DNA of 33,932 nucleotides from Sideroxydans sp. (GCA_024636935.1 JAGXGC010000028.1:1-33932); one strand, 5' to 3'; numbered from the stretch's first letter, positions 15,047 through 27,734 are shown. Made by a program: numbers and translations. The notes: a model not told the origin generated them from the letters alone.

Positions 15047-16423
15047 TCATGCTCCCTTCACTAATTGTTCAACTGCGTCTTCGTCGAATCCGCCCATTTC
15101 CACTTTGATACAGGCGATCTGCTCACTTGCTACCACCAGCACCTCACGCACGCCACGCAATTGTGCCAGAGACAGCCGCAATTCGCTTGCCACCGCATCA
15201 TCCATCTCGGACAAATGATACATCTTGGTCATCAAAGGCTCAGGCGCGCGCATACCTGACGCCACCGCCAACCACGCCAACAACATCACAACCGCAAATA
15301 TCAGCACCGCATTACCACCGTAAAGCTGCATCAACAGTCCACCCATCGCCGAGCCGAAAAACGCGCCCAGAAACTGCACGCTGCTGAACACACCCATCGC
15401 CGTGCCTTTGGAGGCAAGTGGTGCGATTTTGCTAACGATGGAAGGCTGCGTCGCTTCCAGCACATTGAAGGCGGTGAAGAACACCAATAGCGTGAGCGCC
15501 ATACCCCACAGGCTATCTTGCAAGAACAGGATACCCAGTTGCGCCAGCGCCGCCAGACCGATGGCGACCATGAACACTTGTTTCAGTTTGGCTTTCTTCT
15601 CGGCGATGATGATGGGCGGCACCATCAGCACGAAAGCGATCAGCATAACCGGCAGATACACCTGCCACTGATGCGCCGCATCCAGCCCGTTAGCGCGCAG
15701 GATGAACGGCACCTGCATGAATACCGACATCAGGATCGCATGCAAGGTGAACACGCCGAAGTCCATGCGCAGCAGGTCGGCGTTGTGCAACACTTCTTTC
15801 AGCTTGCTGGTGTTCGCCTCGGTATCGGAATGGAAACGCGTGATTCTGGGCTCAGGGATGTACCACAACACCATCGCGATAGACACGAAGGCCAGCACAC
15901 CGGTCAACTCGAACATGCCCGACATACCGATAGTTTTGTATAGCAACGGCAACAACACCATCGATAGCGAGAACGTCACGCCTATGGTCATACCAATCAT
16001 TGCCATCGCCTTTGTGCGATGCTCTTCGCGCGTCAGATCCGCCGTAAGCGCCATCACCGCCGCATTGATCGCCCCCGCGCCCTGGATCACGCGCCCCGCG
16101 ATGATCCAATAGATGTCATCCGCTGATGCCGCAATGAAGCTGCCCGCAGCGAAAAGCAACAGACCGATGATGATGATCGGCTTGCGCCCGTAACGATCCG
16201 ACAACCAGCCCGCCGGGATCTGCAATATTGCCTGCGTCAGTCCGTACGCACCCAGCGCAATCCCAATGAGGAAATGACTCTCCCCGCCCGGCAGTTCCTC
16301 GGCATACAAAGCAAAGATAGGAAGAATGATGAACAGGCCCAACATGCGCAGGCCATAGATGCTCGCGAGGCCGATACTGGCACGGCGTTCGAACGGGGTC
16401 ATTGCTGAATCTGAAGCGGACAT
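15047..16423 (-). CDS. MFS transporter, YajR-like with C-terminal ferredoxin-fold domain
   Basis: A 12-helix major facilitator superfamily transporter of 458 residues. Motif A is [11 protein letters not shown] after helix 2, and GRVIQGAGA follows in helix 4. After the last helix (about residue 390) there is a 65-residue soluble tail ([11 protein letters not shown] to [14 protein letters not shown]) that fits the YAM-type alpha/beta domain seen in YajR. The substrate is unknown; such proteins are usually listed as drug or proton-linked efflux carriers. The order MFS-ssb and a divergent uvrA is a familiar proteobacterial block. The ATG at 16423 has only a weak ribosome binding site. Confidence 0.88.
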   Translation of the reverse strand: MSASDSAMTPFERRASIGLASIYGLRMLGLFIILPIFALYAEELPGGESHFLIGIALGAYGLTQAILQIPAGWLSDRYGRKPIIIIGLLLFAAGSFIAASADDIYWIIAGRVIQGAGAINAAVMALTADLTREEHRTKAMAMIGMTIGVTFSLSMVLLPLLYKTIGMSGMFELTGVLAFVSIAMVLWYIPEPRITRFHSDTEANTSKLKEVLHNADLLRMDFGVFTLHAILMSVFMQVPFILRANGLDAAHQWQVYLPVMLIAFVLMVPPIIIAEKKAKLKQVFMVAIGLAALAQLGILFLQDSLWGMALTLLVFFTAFNVLEATQPSIVSKIAPLASKGTAMGVFSSVQFLGAFFGSAMGGLLMQLYGGNAVLIFAVVMLLAWLAVASGMRAPEPLMTKMYHLSEMDDAVASELRLSLAQLRGVREVLVVASEQIACIKVEMGGFDEDAVEQLVKGA

Positions 16424-16587
16424 GATGCTGAAGATCGAGGTTTTCGGAAGGAGCGTATCTTAACAGGTCTGGCTATGCGTCTGATACCCATGCCATACCC
16501 ATTTCCAATGACACATTCCCCACTTTCAAACCGGATACTGCTGTTGGGTAAGCACCCGTTTTCGCGTATATTGGCAGGTCGTTTTTA
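16424..16587. promoter_or_regulatory. Divergent control region between the MFS gene and uvrA
   Basis: This 164-base gap holds promoters for both directions. For the minus side, TAAGAT (16462-16457) is a possible -10 without a good -35. Upstream of it, ATACCCAT occurs twice, at 16484-16491 and 16495-16502, as direct repeats 11 bases apart, near one helical turn, in the place where a regulator of the MFS gene could bind. No CTG-N10-CAG LexA box is seen. Confidence 0.35.
16543..16572 (+). promoter_or_regulatory. Candidate promoter of uvrA
   Basis: TTGGGT (16543-16548), 18-base spacer, TATATT (16567-16572). The predicted start near 16579 is only about 9 bases before the ATG at 16588, which would favour the second ATG at 16606 or a nearly leaderless message. 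Moderate hexamer match only. Confidence 0.35.
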
Positions 16588-19422
<2,835 letters not shown>

Positions 19423-19941
19423 ATGAGAAAGTTGTTGCTGGCTTGTTTTCTGCTCCCCTCAGTGAGTACCTATGCACTTGAGTTCAATACCGAGGAGATG
19501 CTAGCCACCCACAACCACTGGCGCAAGCTTGTTGACGTACCAGCTCTAAACTATTCACCTGAACTTGCTGCATCTTCCCAACAATGGGCAGAACATCTAA
19601 AGCAAAGCAATCGCTGCCGCATGAAGCACAGCCAGCCTGATAGCAAGTATGGCGAGAATCTTTATTGGGCTAGCGCTATCAAATGGTCTGATGGTAAACG
19701 TGAGTTACAGCACGTAGCCGCCAAGAATGTCGTCGATAGTTGGGCAAGCGAACGTAGCAACTATGATTACAAGCTAAACAACTGCACTCCGGGCAAGATG
19801 TGCGGCCATTACACACAAATCGTATGGCGCTCAACCACCTTAGTCGGATGCGGTGCAGCAATATGTGAGGATACTAAAGAGCAGGTATGGGTCTGCCGCT
19901 ATCAGGCGCCCGGCAACTGGATCGGAGAACGCCCCTATTGA
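19423..19941 (+). CDS. Secreted CAP-superfamily (PR-1/SCP-like) protein
   Basis: 172 residues with a signal peptide (MRKLLLACFLLPSVSTYA, cut near residue 18) and a single CAP domain. The four CAP-cavity residues are present: His69, Glu78 (YGENLYW), Glu110 and His129 (CGHYTQIVWRST). Six cysteines in the mature part (65, 121, 127, 143, 148, 158) match the positions of the three disulfides of plant PR-1, and the end PGNWIGERPY is also PR-1-like. It would act in the periplasm or outside the cell; bacterial members have no settled function, with sterol or lipid binding known for some eukaryotic ones. It starts at the base after the uvrA stop and shares its transcript, ended by a strong terminator. 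Confidence 0.9.
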   Translation: MRKLLLACFLLPSVSTYALEFNTEEMLATHNHWRKLVDVPALNYSPELAASSQQWAEHLKQSNRCRMKHSQPDSKYGENLYWASAIKWSDGKRELQHVAAKNVVDSWASERSNYDYKLNNCTPGKMCGHYTQIVWRSTTLVGCGAAICEDTKEQVWVCRYQAPGNWIGERPY

Positions 19942-19959
19942 TAACACGCTCGACAATAG

Positions 19960-19985
19960 AAAAGGCCGGGATAACCCGGCCTTTT
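19960..19985. terminator. Strong bidirectional rho-independent terminator
   Basis: A perfect 11-bp stem, AAAAGGCCGGG (19960-19970) with CCCGGCCTTTT (19975-19985), and an ATAA loop. The T-tracts built into both arms let it work both ways: for the uvrA-CAP transcript (+) and for the end of the ribosomal alpha operon after rplQ (-). It is 18 bases past the CAP stop and 22 past the rplQ stop. Confidence 0.93.
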
Positions 19986-20006
19986 CTTTATGGCTTGTAG
20001 CTAATC

Positions 20007-20396
20007 TTATTCAGCCACTTCCACTGCTTCAGCTTCTACCGGACGATCCACCAGTTCGATCAGAGCCATAGGAGCATTGTCGCCCTTACGGAAACCGAAT
20101 TTCAGGATGCGGGAGTAGCCGCCGTTGCGTGTTGCATAGCGCGGGCCAAGTTCGTTGAACAGTTTTGTAACCATTTCACGGTCACGCAGACGGGCGAACG
20201 CCAGACGCTTGTTAGCCAAGCTTGGGTTCTTACCCAGCGTCAGGATAGGCTCTGCCACACGGCGCAGTTCCTTTGCCTTAGGCAAGGTAGTCTTGATGGC
20301 TTCGTGACGCAGCAGCGAAACAGTCATATTGCGCAACATAGCCAGACGGTGGCTGCTGGTGCGGTTGAGTTTTCTAAGTCCTAAACGGTGACGCAT
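20007..20396 (-). CDS. rplQ: 50S ribosomal protein L17
   Basis: Large-subunit protein near the exit side of the ribosome. The 129-residue protein has the L17 start [20 protein letters not shown], the block [18 protein letters not shown] and the end [27 protein letters not shown], followed by a Glu/Ala-rich tail. GAGAGGAAAA precedes the ATG. Last gene of the alpha operon, directly after rpoA as usual, and closed by the bidirectional terminator. Confidence 0.98.
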   Translation of the reverse strand: MRHRLGLRKLNRTSSHRLAMLRNMTVSLLRHEAIKTTLPKAKELRRVAEPILTLGKNPSLANKRLAFARLRDREMVTKLFNELGPRYATRNGGYSRILKFGFRKGDNAPMALIELVDRPVEAEAVEVAE

Positions 20397-20441
20397 GATT
20401 TTCCTCTCTTGCTTTCTGACCCGGTATCTACCGAGTGAGCT

Positions 20442-21413
20442 TTATTTCTCGGCCACTGCCGTCCAGTTTTCCAGCTTGATACCCAGCGACAAGTCGTGCT
20501 CGGCCAAAACTTGCTTGATCTCGTTCAGAGACTTGCGACCCAGATTCGGGGTGCGCAGCAGATCGGCTTCGGTGTACTGTATCAGGTCGCCGATGTAATG
20601 GATGCTCTGTGCCTTCAAGCAATTCGAAGAGCGCGGAGTCAATTCCAAATCATCAACCGGACGCAGCAACATAGGATCAACCTTTGGTGCAGCTGGCTTC
20701 TCGACCGGAGCAGGTGTGCCTTCCAGTGCAGCGAACACGGAGAATTGCTCAACCAGGATACGCGCTGCGTAACGAATGGCTTCTTCCGGATCGATGGCGC
20801 TGTTAGTCTCGATGTCGATGATCAGCTTGTCCAAGTCGGTGCGCTGCTCGACGCGAGCACTCTCGACTGCGTAGCTCACGCGGGAGATCGGGCTGAATGA
20901 TGCGTCCAGAGCGATGTGACCGACAGAACGGGTTGCACCAGGTTGCTGACGCGAGATCGCGGAAACATAGCCGCGACCTTTCTCGATCTTGATCTCCATG
21001 TCCAAATTGCCACCCGCTGTCAGGTGAGCAATGACATGGCCAGGGTTGATCACTTCAGTGTCCGCATCAACTTCGATGTCAGCTGCAGTGACAACACCCG
21101 CACCGGATTTCTTCAGCTGCAGAGTAGCTTCAGGGGCACCATGCAGCTTAAGAACCAGACCCTTCAGGTTCAAAAGAATCTCGACCACGTCTTCTTGCAC
21201 GCCGTCGATAGGCGAGTATTCGTGCAGCACGCCAGCGATCTTCACTTCTGTCACGGCATAGCCGGGCATGGAAGACAGCAGGATGCGACGCAGGGCATTA
21301 CCCAGCGTATGGCCGTAGCCGCGCTCGAACGGCTCCATCACAACACGCGCCTGAGTGGCGGAGATGTTCTGGACGTCGATGATGCGTGGCTTCAACAGAT
21401 TATTTGTAGGCAT
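20442..21413 (-). CDS. rpoA: DNA-directed RNA polymerase subunit alpha
   Basis: Scaffold for RNA polymerase assembly and target of activators. 323 residues: the N-terminal dimerisation and assembly domain ([23 protein letters not shown], about 29-51) and, after a Pro/Ala linker near 235-245, the C-terminal domain with [10 protein letters not shown] and [13 protein letters not shown]. Arg261 corresponds to E. coli Arg265, the main UP-element and CRP contact, so UP-element recognition should be intact. A GGAG motif precedes the ATG. It lies between rpsD and rplQ, the standard place, and will be made in step with ribosomal proteins. Confidence 0.98.
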   Translation of the reverse strand: MPTNNLLKPRIIDVQNISATQARVVMEPFERGYGHTLGNALRRILLSSMPGYAVTEVKIAGVLHEYSPIDGVQEDVVEILLNLKGLVLKLHGAPEATLQLKKSGAGVVTAADIEVDADTEVINPGHVIAHLTAGGNLDMEIKIEKGRGYVSAISRQQPGATRSVGHIALDASFSPISRVSYAVESARVEQRTDLDKLIIDIETNSAIDPEEAIRYAARILVEQFSVFAALEGTPAPVEKPAAPKVDPMLLRPVDDLELTPRSSNCLKAQSIHYIGDLIQYTEADLLRTPNLGRKSLNEIKQVLAEHDLSLGIKLENWTAVAEK

Positions 21414-21430
21414 ATGCGGCTCCGCGTTAA

Positions 21431-22060
21431 TTACTTGGAATACAACTCGACAATGAGGTGTTCATTGATGGTTGCAGGCAATTCAGTACGCTGCGGTACA
21501 GCTTTGAAAGTTCCCTTGAAAGCCTTGGCATCCACATCCAGCCACTCCGGGAAACCGCGTTGGGCAGCTGCATCCAGAGATGCCTTCAGACGCAATTGCG
21601 CACGTGACTTCTCATTTACTTCAACCACATCACCCGGCTTAACTTGATAAGAAGGGATGTTTACACGCTTACCGTTGACCATGATGCTGTTGTGACGCAC
21701 GGTCTGGCGTGCTTCTGCACGAGAACCGCCGAAGCCCATACGATAGGCAACGTTGTCCAAACGGGATTCCAGCAATTGCAGCAAAGCTTCGCCAGTGATG
21801 CCCTTGGCGTTCGTCGCGCGCTTGTATGTCAAACGGAACTGACCTTCCAGAAGGCCGTAGATACGACGCACCTTTTGCTTTTCACGCAACTGACCACCAT
21901 ACTCGGACAAACGCTGGTTACGGCGCTGACCGTGCTGACCGGGAGGATATGCACGGCGCTCTACCGCACATTTGTCGGTAAAACACTTTTCAGCCTTTAG
22001 GAACAGTTTCTCGCCTTCGCGACGGCACTTACGGCACTTTGCATCAAGATTTCTAGCCAA
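21431..22060 (-). CDS. rpsD: 30S ribosomal protein S4, Cys4 zinc-type
   Basis: Primary 16S rRNA binder that nucleates 30S assembly and, in E. coli, represses the alpha operon. 209 residues with the S4 RNA-binding fold ([23 protein letters not shown]) and end [12 protein letters not shown]. Start is TTG at 22060: AAGGAG lies eight bases upstream and the N-terminus lines up with other S4 proteins. Residues Cys9, Cys12, Cys26 and Cys31 (CX2CX13CX4C, in CRKCRREG and CFTDKC) form the zinc site of the Gram-positive/Thermus type, unlike E. coli S4 and, from memory, those of Neisseria and Burkholderia. Confidence 0.97.
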   Translation of the reverse strand: MARNLDAKCRKCRREGEKLFLKAEKCFTDKCAVERRAYPPGQHGQRRNQRLSEYGGQLREKQKVRRIYGLLEGQFRLTYKRATNAKGITGEALLQLLESRLDNVAYRMGFGGSRAEARQTVRHNSIMVNGKRVNIPSYQVKPGDVVEVNEKSRAQLRLKASLDAAAQRGFPEWLDVDAKAFKGTFKAVPQRTELPATINEHLIVELYSK

Positions 22061-22072
22061 GATCGATACTCC

Positions 22073-22462
22073 TTAAATACGACGCTTCTTCGGAGGACGG
22101 CAACCGTTGTGCGGTACCGGTGTGATATCCGAAATACTGGTGATTTTGAAACCGGCGGCGTTCAACGCACGCACAGCGGACTCGCGACCCGGGCCTGGGC
22201 CCTTGATACGCACTTCCAGATTCTTGACGCCGCACTCAACAGCAGACTTGCCAACGACTTCGGCAGCGATCTGTGCAGCGAACGGTGTGCTCTTACGAGA
22301 ACCCTTGAAGCCCTGCGCGCCACTTGTGGACCAAGCCAGTGTGTTGCCCTGACGGTCGGTGATGGTCACGATGGTGTTGTTGAAGGAAGCGTGAACGTGC
22401 GCGATACCTTCAGCAACGTTCTTCTTTACTTTTTTACGCACTTTCGTGCTGGTCTTTGCCAT
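22073..22462 (-). CDS. rpsK: 30S ribosomal protein S11
   Basis: Platform protein of the small subunit, contacting mRNA at the exit. 129 residues with [22 protein letters not shown], the [17 protein letters not shown] block, and the very conserved C-terminus [18 protein letters not shown]; the Asn-Gly there is the site of isoaspartate formation in E. coli S11. Gene order rpsM-rpsK-rpsD is standard. Confidence 0.98.
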   Translation of the reverse strand: MAKTSTKVRKKVKKNVAEGIAHVHASFNNTIVTITDRQGNTLAWSTSGAQGFKGSRKSTPFAAQIAAEVVGKSAVECGVKNLEVRIKGPGPGRESAVRALNAAGFKITSISDITPVPHNGCRPPKKRRI

Positions 22463-22482
22463 GTCTGCTGTCCTCTACTTAA

Positions 22483-22848
22483 TTACTTTTTCGCGCCGGC
22501 GATGGATTTGCGCGGACCTTTACGGGTGCGTGCATTGGTACGAGTGCGCTGTCCACGGCTCGGCAAACCGCGACGGTGACGCAAACCACGATAGCAGCCC
22601 ATATCCATCAGGCGCTTGATATTCATGGTGACTTCACGACGCAGGTCACCTTCAACAACGAATTTAGCGACTTCATCACGCAGCTTTTCCATTTCGGAAT
22701 CACTGATGTCTTTCATCTTGGAAGAAGTCAACACGCCGGCTGCAGTACAAATCTGCTGCGCACGTGTGCGCCCGATGCCATAAATGGCTGTCAACGCAAT
22801 TACTGCGTGTTGATGGTTTGGAATGTTTACACCGGCAATACGAGCCAT
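22483..22848 (-). CDS. rpsM: 30S ribosomal protein S13
   Basis: Head protein of the small subunit contacting tRNA and the subunit bridge. 121 residues with the start [22 protein letters not shown], the helix-hairpin-helix block YGIGRTRAQ and the basic end [21 protein letters not shown]. First gene of the alpha-type group; a candidate promoter (22907-22878) lies in the 59 bases between rpmJ and this gene, as in E. coli where the alpha promoter is before rpsM. Confidence 0.98.
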   Translation of the reverse strand: MARIAGVNIPNHQHAVIALTAIYGIGRTRAQQICTAAGVLTSSKMKDISDSEMEKLRDEVAKFVVEGDLRREVTMNIKRLMDMGCYRGLRHRRGLPSRGQRTRTNARTRKGPRKSIAGAKK

Positions 22849-22877
22849 GCAGCTACCCTATCGTTCAAAAGTTGCGA

Positions 22878-22907
22878 ATTCTAACATCCAGCGGCGATTG
22901 TACTCAA
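22878..22907 (-). promoter_or_regulatory. Candidate alpha-operon promoter before rpsM
   Basis: Minus strand: TTGAGT (22907-22902, next to the rpmJ stop), 18-bp spacer, TAGAAT (22883-22878). The predicted start near 22871 leaves a leader of about 22 bases. Location matches the alpha promoter of E. coli. The short leader has no room for an E. coli-like S4 pseudoknot upstream of the coding sequence. Confidence 0.5.
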
Positions 22908-23024
22908 TCAACCCTGGCGCTGTTTGTGGCGAGGATCACTACTGCAGATCACACGTACCACACGGTTGCGACGCACAATCTTACAATTGCGGCACATTTT
23001 TTTTACGGATGCTTGGACTTTCAT
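22908..23024 (-). CDS. rpmJ: 50S ribosomal protein L36 (zinc-ribbon type)
   Basis: A 38-residue protein found by reading the gap between secY and rps[21 protein letters not shown], then a second half ending in DPRHKQRQG. Cys11, Cys14, Cys27 and His33 form the expected C3H zinc ribbon, so this is the zinc-dependent version. AAGGAG precedes the ATG at 23024 by six bases. Too short for usual ORF length cut-offs. In many relatives infA lies between secY and rpmJ; here only 76 bases separate them and no frame for IF-1 fits. Confidence 0.97.
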   Translation of the reverse strand: MKVQASVKKMCRNCKIVRRNRVVRVICSSDPRHKQRQG

Positions 23025-23100
23025 TTGTTTCTCCTTGCTTCTTCAATTCAAAGCCGTGTACTTGGCATAAAGCTAAAGTATTCAGCGATGCTTCTACCGT

Positions 23101-24396
23101 TTAACCGGCTTTAAAATTAGCCTTCTTCAACAGGCTTTCATATTGGTGGGTCATCAAGTAAGACTGCACTTGCGCCATGAAATCCATTGTCACGACAACC
23201 AAAATCAACAGCGACGTGCCACCGAAATAGAACGGTACATTCCACTTGACCACCAAAAATTCTGGCAACAGACAGACCAGTGTGATGTAAACCGCACCCA
23301 CCATAGTCAGACGCAGCATGATCTTTTCGATATAGCGCGCAGTCTGCTCACCCGGACGTATTCCTGGAAGGAATGCGCCACTTTTCTTTAAATTGTCTGC
23401 CGTTTCTTTCGGACTGAACACCAACGCGGTGTAAAAGAAGCAAAAGAAAATAATTGCAGCCGCATAAAACATCACATAGATCGGCTGACCGGGAGCAAGC
23501 ATATTGCTCACATCCTTCAACCAAGTCATGCTGCTACCGCTACCGAACCAGCCCGCCAGTGTCGCCGGGAACAAGATGATGCTAGAAGCAAAAATCGGCG
23601 GAATCACACCAGCCATGTTCAGCTTAAGTGGCAGATGTGAGGTTTGCCCGCCCATGATCTTGTTGCCGACCTGTCGTTTGGCATAATTCACCAGCACTTT
23701 GCGCTGACCACGCTCCACTAACACCACCAAAGCTGTAACAGCAATGGCGCCAAAGAACAAAGCCAAAACCAGTGGCACGGAGAATGCTCCTGTACGTGCC
23801 ATTTCCAGTGTGTTGCCAATCGCACTAGGCAAACCAGCAGCAATACCCGCGAAGATGATCAGTGAGATACCGTTACCCAGACCGCGCTCGGTGATCTGTT
23901 CGCCCAGCCACATCAGGAACATCGTACCGGTAACCAGGGTCACCACGGTCGTCATCTGGAACATCATGCCCGGATTGAGCACCAGATCCTTCTGTGACTG
24001 CAACATCACCGCGATACCAAACGACTGGAACAAAGCCAACACCAAAGTACCGTATCGCGTGTACTGGGTGATCTTGCGACGTCCCGCTTCTCCGTCCTTT
24101 TTCAACTGTTCCAAATGCGGCACTGCGATCGATGCCAACTGCATAATGATCGATGCAGAGATATACGGCATGATGCCCAGCGCGAGAATAGTGAAGCGCT
24201 CAAGCGCACCACCCGAGAACATGTTGAACATGCCAAGGATGCCGCCTTGCTGTTGCTTGAACAAATCAGCCAGAACGTTCGGATCGATACCCGGCACAGG
24301 AATGTGCGCACCAATGCGATACACAACCAGTGCACCAAGCAGGAACCAAAGGCGCTTGCTCAAATCACCATACTTATTCTTGGCTACAGCGCTCAC
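23101..24396 (-). CDS. secY: Preprotein translocase subunit SecY
   Basis: Channel subunit of the Sec translocon in the inner membrane. 431 residues and ten hydrophobic helices, with [10 protein letters not shown] and [14 protein letters not shown] near the N-terminus, the plug region [15 protein letters not shown], and the cytoplasmic loop [19 protein letters not shown]. Start is GTG at 24396 with AAGGA about eight bases upstream; no in-frame ATG fits the family N-terminus. It follows rplO by nine bases, the standard end of the spc operon. Confidence 0.97.
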   Translation of the reverse strand: MSAVAKNKYGDLSKRLWFLLGALVVYRIGAHIPVPGIDPNVLADLFKQQQGGILGMFNMFSGGALERFTILALGIMPYISASIIMQLASIAVPHLEQLKKDGEAGRRKITQYTRYGTLVLALFQSFGIAVMLQSQKDLVLNPGMMFQMTTVVTLVTGTMFLMWLGEQITERGLGNGISLIIFAGIAAGLPSAIGNTLEMARTGAFSVPLVLALFFGAIAVTALVVLVERGQRKVLVNYAKRQVGNKIMGGQTSHLPLKLNMAGVIPPIFASSIILFPATLAGWFGSGSSMTWLKDVSNMLAPGQPIYVMFYAAAIIFFCFFYTALVFSPKETADNLKKSGAFLPGIRPGEQTARYIEKIMLRLTMVGAVYITLVCLLPEFLVVKWNVPFYFGGTSLLILVVVTMDFMAQVQSYLMTHQYESLLKKANFKAG

Positions 24397-24405
24397 AGAC
24401 TATCC

Positions 24406-24840
24406 TTATTCTGCGATGCTGCCACCGGCAGCTTCTACAGCGGCGCGAGCGCCCTTGGTCAACAGCAAACCTTGCAACTTAACTGCACGAGTGATCTCAC
24501 CAGCCAGAATCACCTTTGCACCCAACGCAGTTGCCGCAACCACACCAGCCTGCTTCAGTGCTAACAGATCAATCGTGTCAACAGGCATCTTTTCCAAGTC
24601 AGACAAGCGAACTTGCGCTGTGTCGTTACGAGTCAGAGACACGAAACCACGCTTAGGCAAACGACGCTGCAAAGGCATCTGACCGCCTTCGAAGCCCACT
24701 TTGTGGAAACCGCCTGCACGAGACTTTTGACCTTTGTGACCGCGACCAGCTGTTTTTCCCAGACCGGAACCGATACCACGTCCGACACGACGCTTGTAGT
24801 GCTTGGCGCCATCGCCGGGTTTAATTTGATTGAGTACCAT
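24406..24840 (-). CDS. rplO: 50S ribosomal protein L15
   Basis: Late-assembly large-subunit protein. 144 residues, with the glycine- and arginine-rich extended N-terminus ([26 protein letters not shown] region), [17 protein letters not shown], and a globular C-terminal part ending [15 protein letters not shown]. Its ATG directly follows the rpmD stop codon (TAAATG), so the two are coupled. Confidence 0.98.
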   Translation of the reverse strand: MVLNQIKPGDGAKHYKRRVGRGIGSGLGKTAGRGHKGQKSRAGGFHKVGFEGGQMPLQRRLPKRGFVSLTRNDTAQVRLSDLEKMPVDTIDLLALKQAGVVAATALGAKVILAGEITRAVKLQGLLLTKGARAAVEAAGGSIAE

Positions 24841-25026
24841 TTATGCCTCGCACTTGACCAGGTAGAACACCTTGTTAATCATCCCGCGCACAGCCGGAGT
24901 GTCTTCCAGAACAACCGTGTGGTTGATTCGGCGCAGACCCAAGCCACGAATGGTGTCGCGATGCGACTGCTTTGTTCCGATCAGGCCTTTGACCTGCGTA
25001 ACCTTAAGAGTTTTTTCTTGTGCCAT
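24841..25026 (-). CDS. rpmD: 50S ribosomal protein L30
   Basis: 61-residue large-subunit protein with the L30 core [28 protein letters not shown] and ending [16 protein letters not shown]. The length fits the short bacterial form. Two bases separate it from rpsE, and its stop abuts rplO. Confidence 0.97.
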   Translation of the reverse strand: MAQEKTLKVTQVKGLIGTKQSHRDTIRGLGLRRINHTVVLEDTPAVRGMINKVFYLVKCEA

Positions 25027-25028
25027 GA

Positions 25029-25550
25029 TTACCCCGTGATCTCTTCAACGCTCTTGCCACGCTTGGCTGCAATTTCAGCCGGAGAATTCAGCGCTTTCAG
25101 ACCGTTCAGTGTTGCACGAACGACGTTATATGGATTGTTGGAACCGAGACACTTGGCCAATACGTTACGAACGCCCACTGCCTCGAACACTGCGCGCATC
25201 GCGCCACCCGCAATAATGCCGGTACCTTCAGATGCAGGGAGCATAACGACCTTGGCGGCGCCATGACGACCGATAACGGCATGATGCAATGTGCCATCTT
25301 TCAGATTGACCTTTGCCATATTGCGACGACATTCATCCATCGCCTTTTGCACTGCCACTGGCACTTCCTTGGATTTGCCCTTGCCCATAGCAACGCTACC
25401 ATCGCCATCACCCACTACTGTGAGTGCTGCGAAACCCATGATACGACCACCCTTCACCACCTTGGTGACGCGGTTGACATGGATCATCTTCTCGATGAGG
25501 CCGTCACCTTTATCTTCGGGCTGCTGATTCTTACCTTGTGCTTTAGCCAT
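25029..25550 (-). CDS. rpsE: 30S ribosomal protein S5
   Basis: Small-subunit protein important for decoding accuracy. 173 residues: N-terminal double-stranded RNA-binding-like domain with [26 protein letters not shown], the site where spectinomycin-resistance changes occur in E. coli (VVKGGR loop appears normal), and C-terminal [16 protein letters not shown]. Located between rplR and rpmD as expected. Confidence 0.98.
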   Translation of the reverse strand: MAKAQGKNQQPEDKGDGLIEKMIHVNRVTKVVKGGRIMGFAALTVVGDGDGSVAMGKGKSKEVPVAVQKAMDECRRNMAKVNLKDGTLHHAVIGRHGAAKVVMLPASEGTGIIAGGAMRAVFEAVGVRNVLAKCLGSNNPYNVVRATLNGLKALNSPAEIAAKRGKSVEEITG

Positions 25551-25564
25551 GATTCACCTCAATC

Positions 25565-25921
25565 TTAGAACTGCAAGCCATTTTCGCGCGCTGCATCTGC
25601 CAGCGCCTTGATGCGACCATGGTACTTGTTGCCGGAGCGGTCGAACGCAACTGCTGTTACGCCTGCGCTCTTGGCCTTTTCAGCAATACGCTTACCAACC
25701 ACTGCCGCTGCAGCCGCATTGCCACCGTTACCAACGCTCTTGCGAACTTCAGCCTCCATAGTGGAAGCGCTAGCCAGCACTGAGCCACCATCAGCAGAGA
25801 TCACTTGTGCATAGATATGCAAATTGGTGCGATGAATAGATAAGCGCACAGCTTTTTGTTCAGCAATCCTGGCACGGGTTTTAAGCGACCGGCGCTGACG
25901 TGATTTGTTTTTATTCAACAT
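25565..25921 (-). CDS. rplR: 50S ribosomal protein L18
   Basis: 5S rRNA-binding protein of the central protuberance. 118 residues, basic N-terminus ([17 protein letters not shown]), [17 protein letters not shown], and the end [26 protein letters not shown], all L18-like. Lies between rplF and rpsE. Confidence 0.98.
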   Translation of the reverse strand: MLNKNKSRQRRSLKTRARIAEQKAVRLSIHRTNLHIYAQVISADGGSVLASASTMEAEVRKSVGNGGNAAAAAVVGKRIAEKAKSAGVTAVAFDRSGNKYHGRIKALADAARENGLQF

Positions 25922-25932
25922 ATCAACCTCGA

Positions 25933-26466
25933 TTATTTCTTCTTGGTTTCTTTGAGGAGCACCACTTCGTCTGCGTAACGCACACCCTTGCCTTTATATG
26001 GCTCGGGTTCACGATAAGCGCGAATCTCAGCGGCAACTTGTCCAACCTGCTGCTTGTCAGCACCGGTCAGCACGACTTCTGTCTGACTAGGCGTTGCAAC
26101 CTTCACTCCTTGCGGCATCTTGTGTGCGACAGGATGAGAGAAGCCCAAGCTCAGATTAAGCGTATCGCCTGCTGCTTGAGCTCGGTAACCAACGCCAACC
26201 AAAGTCAGCTTGCGCTCAAAACCTTTACTCACGCCGGTAACCATATTTGCAACTAGTGCACGAATAGTTCCGGACATGGCATTCGCTTGAGCGGACTCAC
26301 CAATGGCTTTGCACAGCAGTTGATCGCCTTCGCGAACCACTGAAACGTCACCCTTCAACACTTGCGTCATGGTACCCATCGGGCCCTTAACGGAAATCTT
26401 GTCTGCCGCCAATGTGATTTCCACACCTGCCGGCACAACAACTGGATTCTTAGCTACTCTAGACAT
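25933..26466 (-). CDS. rplF: 50S ribosomal protein L6
   Basis: Large-subunit protein near the GTPase-factor site. 177 residues in two similar halves; start [17 protein letters not shown], middle [22 protein letters not shown] and the end [25 protein letters not shown], which is the family's RNA-contacting C-terminal signature. Lies between rpsH and rplR. Confidence 0.98.
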   Translation of the reverse strand: MSRVAKNPVVVPAGVEITLAADKISVKGPMGTMTQVLKGDVSVVREGDQLLCKAIGESAQANAMSGTIRALVANMVTGVSKGFERKLTLVGVGYRAQAAGDTLNLSLGFSHPVAHKMPQGVKVATPSQTEVVLTGADKQQVGQVAAEIRAYREPEPYKGKGVRYADEVVLLKETKKK

Positions 26467-26475
26467 GTTCCCTCC

Positions 26476-26871
26476 TTATGCCACGATGCACAGCACTTCG
26501 CCGCCGATACCGCTGGCACGCGCTTTGTGATCTGTCATCAAGCCCTTTGAAGTGGACACGATAGCGATACCCATTCCGTTCATCACGCGAGGGATATCTT
26601 CGCTGCCCTTGTACACACGCAGACCAGGACGACTCACACGCTGGATCTTTTCGATCACAGGGCGATCAGCGTAATACTTCAAACCGATCTCCAGAGTCGG
26701 CTTGCCATCGTTTTCCATGACTTTGAAGCCTTCGACATAACCTTCGTCTTGCAGAACCTTGGCTATAGCAGCCTTGATCTTGGACGATGGCATAGCCACG
26801 ATTGTTTTTTCCGCCATTTGCGCGTTACGAATACGCGTCAACATATCGGCGATAGGATCACTCATGCTCAT
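26476..26871 (-). CDS. rpsH: 30S ribosomal protein S8
   Basis: Binds the central domain of 16S rRNA and, in E. coli, represses the spc operon by binding its mRNA near the rplE start. 131 residues: [33 protein letters not shown] and the C-terminal [18 protein letters not shown] block. The first ATG (26871) is chosen over the one two codons later because AAGGGTG lies closer to it and MSMxDPIADML is the common N-terminus. Confidence 0.98.
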   Translation of the reverse strand: MSMSDPIADMLTRIRNAQMAEKTIVAMPSSKIKAAIAKVLQDEGYVEGFKVMENDGKPTLEIGLKYYADRPVIEKIQRVSRPGLRVYKGSEDIPRVMNGMGIAIVSTSKGLMTDHKARASGIGGEVLCIVA

Positions 26872-26881
26872 AAATTCACCC

Positions 26882-27187
26882 TTACCAGCTTGCCTTGACT
26901 ACACCAGGAATCTCGCCGCGCATCGCGTATTCACGCAATTTGATGCGGCCAAGACCGAACTTGCTGTACGTGCCGCGTGGGCGACCAGTCAGCGAGCAAC
27001 GATTACGCAAACGCACCGGGCTTGAATCACGCGGCAGCGCTTGCAATTTTTGACGAGCAGCAAAACGCTCCTCATCGCTCAACGATACATTGGTCGCTAT
27101 AGCATTCAATTCGGCACGCTTTGCAGCGAATTTCTTCACCATCTCGCGGCGCTTTTCATCGCGGTTAGTTACAGCTATCTTTGCCAT
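26882..27187 (-). CDS. rpsN: 30S ribosomal protein S14, zinc-free long type
   Basis: 101 residues, the long form without a zinc ribbon: the only cysteine is Cys64 in [21 protein letters not shown], so the CXXC pairs of the short zinc form are absent. Ends [17 protein letters not shown]. This contrasts with S4 and L36 in the same cluster, which keep cysteine sites. Lies between rplE and rpsH as usual. Confidence 0.98.
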   Translation of the reverse strand: MAKIAVTNRDEKRREMVKKFAAKRAELNAIATNVSLSDEERFAARQKLQALPRDSSPVRLRNRCSLTGRPRGTYSKFGLGRIKLREYAMRGEIPGVVKASW

Positions 27188-27194
27188 ATCGCAC

Positions 27195-27734
27195 TCAGCC
27201 TTTCAAAGGGAATTTGAACGCCAACAGCAAAGCTTTGGCTTCTTCATCGGATTTAGCGGTTGTTGTTATGGTGATGTTCATACCACGCAACGCATCGATC
27301 TTGTCGTACTCGATTTCCGGGAAAATAATTTGTTCTTTTACGCCCATGTTGTAATTTCCACGGCCATCGAAAGACTTGCCATTGATGCCACGGAAGTCAC
27401 GAATACGGGGAATCGCAACACTCACCAGACGATCCAAGAATTCAAACATACGCTCACGGCGCAGCGTCACCTTGCAACCGACCGGATAGTTTTCACGGAT
27501 CTTGAAGCCGGCGATGGATTTCTTAGACTTGGTCACAACAGGCTTCTGACCTGCGATCTTGGTCATGTCACTTACTGCGTGATCCATCACCTTCTTGTCA
27601 GCAACCGCCTCACCAACACCCATGTTCAGGGTGATTTTTTCGATGCGCGGCACTTCCATGACAGACTTGTAGCCAAACTGCTTCATCAGCTGCGGCGCCA
27701 CGGTCTCTTTATAGAACTGATTCAAACGAGCCAT
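27195..27734 (-). CDS. rplE: 50S ribosomal protein L5
   Basis: 5S rRNA-binding protein that contacts P-site tRNA. 179 residues from the ATG at 27734 ([12 protein letters not shown]), with [41 protein letters not shown] and the end [22 protein letters not shown] second ATG two codons upstream (27740) exists, but AAGGGG lies only one base from it and seven from the chosen one, and 179 residues is exactly the E. coli length. Confidence 0.97.
   Translation of the reverse strand: MARLNQFYKETVAPQLMKQFGYKSVMEVPRIEKITLNMGVGEAVADKKVMDHAVSDMTKIAGQKPVVTKSKKSIAGFKIRENYPVGCKVTLRRERMFEFLDRLVSVAIPRIRDFRGINGKSFDGRGNYNMGVKEQIIFPEIEYDKIDALRGMNITITTTAKSDEEAKALLLAFKFPLKG

Noticed and set aside
16536..16560. LexA box upstream of uvrA
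   Set aside because: A CTG is present at CTGTTGGG but no matching CAG at the correct distance; SOS control is not supported by this region.
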